Assembly: GCF_003369915.1 (NCBI RefSeq)
Contig: NC_046673.1
Location: 19,025,718 to 19,089,717, forward strand
Source: Drosophila miranda
Lineage: Eukaryota > Arthropoda > Insecta > Diptera > Drosophilidae
Direction: 5' to 3'
Length of the DNA: 64,000 nucleotides
In this document: one piece after another, positions 60,701-64,000 of the stretch
Numbering within the stretch: position 1 is the stretch's first letter
How the letters are laid out: each line of letters opens with the position of its first letter
Notes under the pieces: model-generated
The model's database searches: none
What the model was told of the DNA's origin: nothing
The model's input: the letters and a program-made list of their open reading frames with translations, nothing else
Position numbers and translations under genes: made by a program

Positions 60701-62640
60701 TTTTTGTGTTGCTGCTGCCTTGACTGTGTCCTTGACTCGTCGCTGGGCTGCAACATTTGACTGGTGTTTTTTGCCCCGTTTCCGGTTCCGGCTGGCGCCC
60801 ATGCTCCTCTCCTCCGGCGATGGTAATGTGAAGCCAAGGCCTAAAAATAGCCCACACCAAGAACTAATCAGAGAAGTTCCCAAGGCCCGCAGCAGCAGCA
60901 GAAGCACATAGATATTTCTGTATGTCTACGAGTATGCTAGGGTTTGCGATGGGCTGAGGCTGGAACTGGGGATGCGGCAGGGGCTAGGGGTAGAGAGTCA
61001 CTGATAAGGCAGTTTTCACGATTGCGTAATAGCCAAAGAGAGTGGGTGGGTGCTGGCAGAGACTAGAAGCAAGGGAGGTTACTATCCATAAAAATTACTT
61101 TTAGGGACAATAACGTAAACAACCTCCCAACGAAAGTGAAACGAAACAACAGCGCTAGAAAGATACGTATATATATGTGTGTACATATGTATAATCGGTA
61201 ATTTTCTATATCTATGTACGATTAGAAGGTCTCTTCTTGTGGTTTACAAATGTAAATACAGTCGAGATTGGCTAAAGAGCTATAGAGGAATGCAAGGATT
61301 AAGGCGATTCGGATTGTTAAGAAAAGAGCCGCAGTTCAGAGAGAGAACAACTGAAAAGATACTTTTCAAAAACAAATGAAAATCTCCCAAACTTTTGACC
61401 TAACCTTTTGATTGATTGCAAAACTTTTCAAAGAAGTTCTCTAATCAAAAACAGAATCATCAAATCTTTATATAAGATGTCAGAATAACAACAGGAAAAC
61501 TCTGTAGTAAAAGTATACTTCCCCCATCTTATCATCTTTATTGTTCCCGAAAATATACCAACACTTTCACTTTCAACTTTCGATAATCGCATATCGTTTT
61601 GCCATATGATCTTTATTGATTTGAAACGTGCAAGCTTGTATATCTTATCTGCAGAATATCGACAATACATATACCTACAGATTAATGATATATGGCCTGC
61701 GTTGAGCCCATAAATCAATGAATAGTCGTACCAGTAATCGTTTGTGTTTTTTTCGTTTCAAGAGTTCGATAAAACAAAACCACCCCACCCGCCCACCATA
61801 GCAAAATTAAAGTGTTTTTACTGAAAGGTTCGAGTTTGGCTTTTAAGTCTCTTCAGAGCTCTGTAAATATAGACTTTTAGTGGGGTTTATCAGAACTTTG
61901 TCATAAATTCTTATGAAATTCATAAAATTAAAGCTGCAATTGCTAACAACTGTATTTTGTTTGTTAATTGTTTTGAAAATAAGTCATTTAAGGTTTCTAA
62001 ATTGTTTATTGGGATGAATTTGTTCCTTGGGAGATGTTTTATGATTGATTTTGGATCATTTACATGAATTTTGTGTGTTAAAACTGTCCCTTTAGAATAC
62101 GATAGGTGTCCGTCTGTGGTAGATGTCCTTGGAGAGTAGCCTGCAACTTCTTCATGAAGCTGTTTTTCTATGATATGATAGCGGACCATCTGTGTTTACA
62201 TCTGGAGCGATAAAAGCTGTCCATTGGCATTAAGCTTGCTACTATTCAAGCTGTCGGTCTGCGGTTACTTTTCTTCTGTGATCGCTGTCCGGTTATAGTC
62301 CTCTTTATTGCTAGTAGCTGTTCTCTTATGATAGATTGTCCTTTCTATGGAAGCGGTCGTTTCAGCAGATCTGTCTGCTTATAGGCGAGAAACCTCCGCC
62401 CAAAGAGACACTCCATATAACACCATAGAACTCTGGGGCTGGAGTCATTTTGGATGATTTATCTGGTATCCACTGTACTACCGACTATCTCTCTCTGTCT
62501 CTCTGTTTCTCATGGTGGCTGTGTGTCGCTGTTTTGGGTGGATGCTGCTGCTGCGAAACCGGCTGCAATTTTTAATGAACTTGGGGCTTTAGGGTCTGGG
62601 CCCTGGCTGATTAGAACAGCTGTTTCATGCCAATGCAACC

Positions 62641-62690
62641 GACACACACACTCACACTCACACACACACACACAAACACACACACACTGG
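62641..62690. repeat. (CA)n microsatellite, interrupted
   Basis: CA-rich run with CTCA and CAAA interruptions, seen directly. Confidence 0.9.
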
Positions 62691-63218
62691 GGAACAGTGT
62701 TCGCCGGGGATTAAATTACCGTTATTTGTGGAGGGAGCATGGCGCACGCGCCGTTCCACCCGGAGAAGCACAAATTTCACACCACAGAAAAAAAAGAACG
62801 AAGAAAACTCGCGCCCAGGCACGCGAGGAAAAGTTGTCTGAAAAACTAGAAAACACTTCTGCGGCACAGCACGGCACGGCACAGGCGGCGGCAGGGCCAT
62901 TGCCGAAGCCAGTCAAGCGGCGTCACATGCTGCCACTAGCAAATTGCTGCTGGCGCTGGTCTGCTTCTGTTTGCCCCTTCACTTAGCACCCCCGAAACGC
63001 AACGCCAAAACGCAACGTAAACGCAAATTTTCGAATAATCACCGCTAATTAGCGCAGAAACAGCCACATCAAAAACTAATAGGTTGTACGTGAGGCGCCG
63101 CGCGTATTCCCCTTTCGAGAGAGTCTGGGAACCGATGGATGGATGGACGGACGGATTGATGTATGAATGATCCAGTGATGATTCGATGATGGATGGCGGG
63201 AGGGGGGTAGGCACTCAC

Positions 63219-63267
63219 CGTTGGCATGAATATGATCTGTGTTGTTTGGTTGGACATGCTGATACAT
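63219..63267 (-). CDS. sbm: Predicted first coding exon of the SLC7 transporter
   Basis: ATG at 63267 opens MYQHVQPNNTDHIHAN and the exon ends in one base before a consensus donor GTGAGT (63218-63213). That phase joins exactly to the acceptor TTACAG before 50251, giving ...[20 protein letters not shown]..., with no stop through to the transmembrane core. A TATA box and initiator lie upstream at 63.33-63.36 kb. The intron would be about 13 kb. The join rests on phase (a one-in-three chance), reading continuity and promoter position, without homology, so the exon could belong to another minus-strand transcript. Confidence 0.6.
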
Positions 63268-63323
63268 GACTTGTCACAGTGCCTCGATGTCGTCACTTTC
63301 ATGTCACTTTAAACACTGCAGGA

Positions 63324-63360
63324 GAATGAAGGCGTCCGCGTTTGGGGCTACGTATTTATA
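63324..63360 (-). promoter_or_regulatory. TATA/Inr core promoter of the transporter transcript
   Basis: Minus-strand TATAAATA at 63360-63353, followed 33 bp later by TTCATTC with the initiator A at 63327, a typical TATA-to-start distance. The predicted 5' UTR from 63327 contains ATG at 63302 before the main ORF ATG at 63267. Confidence 0.6.
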
Positions 63361-64000
63361 AGGCGCCGGGCAACGGCATCTAGCGGCTCTGCCTCGCTTT
63401 GTCGCTGTCGGCTGCTGCTGCCTCTGCTGCTGCTGCTGCCGCTGCAGCCGGCGTTGTCGCCAGCAGCTTTTCCCCAGCTTTTCTCTGCAGAGCGCTCCTT
63501 TGCGTGGGACCAAACAGAGCTTTTGCCAGCTTAGCCGGAGAGAGGAGAGCGTCAGAGAGAGCGAGCTTGCGTGGGCATTTGGACCGAGGGCTAGAAAAAG
63601 GGCCGGTGAGCTATCAAGAGAGAGAGAGAGAGAGTGCATTGGGAGAGTGGATTTCAGTGAGAGCGGGTTTGGAGGGTGGCAGCGTTGGAGAGTGGGACTC
63701 GTGCGTAGCGTTACGTGACGTGACATCGTGACGTATATAGGGGGTGATATATATATGCATACATATGTACATAGTATTATGTGTATCTGTATGCAAGCAT
63801 CACCCGATCGGAGAGATGCACTTTTCGAGCGTCTTTTCGGAATGCAATTTTTAAAGAAACTTAAAATGTTTTTGCAACAATTTTTGGGGGAAATTTCCAA
63901 ATTTTTTAAAGAATTTTCCACCATAATAATATCAATTTTAAAGTTTTTAAAGAAATTTCAACAATTTATACAGAAAATTTCAACAATTACTTGAAGACTT
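63361..64000. other. Upstream region of the transporter promoter
   Basis: Right of the TATA box are a CTG/CAG-rich stretch (63410-63445), a GAGAGA tract (63618-63632) and AT-rich sequence with long A and T runs to the window end. GAGA tracts near fly promoters often bind GAGA factor. No gene is seen. Confidence 0.45.

Larger units (their letters stand above)
50252..63218 (-). other. Large first intron of the transporter gene (predicted)
   Basis: Thirteen kilobases without a supportable exon. It holds a GGCAG tandem (52296-52321), a GATACA tandem (52045-52085), and an AAT array (57712-57737). There is also a CGATA cluster near 54467-54520, a Grainyhead-like site cluster (55460-55594), CA tracts near 58390 and 62640-62690, and GATA/TATCTGT repeats near 57580-57612. 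Large first introns of this kind often house developmental enhancers. Confidence 0.5.

Noticed and set aside
63219..63302. Reading the 63.2-kb exon in the frame of the ATG at 63302 (MSNQTTQIIFMPT...) as the transporter N-terminus
   Set aside because: This frame ends in phase 0 and, spliced to 50251, enters a different frame that stops within the first transmembrane exon; only the frame from 63267 joins to the transporter.
1..64000. tRNA, rRNA and CRISPR signatures
   Set aside because: I looked for B-box (GTTCRA) contexts with matching stems, rRNA-like blocks and evenly spaced direct repeats. The GTTCGA words seen (near 1824 and 61828) lack cloverleaf context, and the tandem repeats present are contiguous, without spacers.

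Overview
The window is insect nuclear DNA from a Drosophila species. Short exons are separated by GT-AG introns of about 50-100 bp. Promoters carry DRE/BEAF-type TATCGATA motifs. There is much CA/GT/CT microsatellite DNA, a DINE-1/Helitron-like element, and proteins that read as fly orthologs. The microsatellite load fits the obscura group, but that and an X-chromosome (Muller A) origin are inferences from memory. There is no sign of bacterial or phage DNA.

Layout. 1-25 kb is mostly non-coding and microsatellite-rich. It holds one intact small coiled-coil ORF (8721-9038, minus) and two broken or doubtful gene pieces at 13.1-13.94 kb. At 25.3-26.3 kb a four-exon minus-strand gene encodes a 285-residue four-span membrane protein. 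From 23 to 35 kb there are six copies of an undescribed dispersed repeat built from TAACAG/CTGTTA dyads. A DINE-1-like element occupies 35.44-36.55 kb. A decayed multi-exon gene lies at 38.5-39.85 kb.

40.7-43.4 kb is a compact housekeeping cluster: an RBM18-type RNA-binding protein (+), mitochondrial ribosomal protein mS25 (-) and a group-II nucleoside diphosphate kinase of the NME6 type (+). The last two are divergent and share a promoter with two perfect DREs. From 45.4 kb to the right end, one large minus-strand gene encodes a b(0,+)AT-like SLC7 amino-acid transporter (sobremesa/CG9413 type). It has eight exons between 45.4 and 50.25 kb and a phase-compatible first coding exon with a TATA promoter 13 kb upstream at 63.2-63.36 kb. 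Its large first intron contains a Grainyhead-type site cluster and a CGATA cluster.

Exon models were joined by hand. In all five multi-exon models the summed exon length is a multiple of three and the frames join. Main points for a second look: the TAACAG dyad repeat family; the RBM18 intron whose only frame-preserving acceptor is CG instead of AG; the overlapping upstream ORF on the transporter mRNA; the Grainyhead cluster; and the decayed genes at 13 kb and 39 kb.
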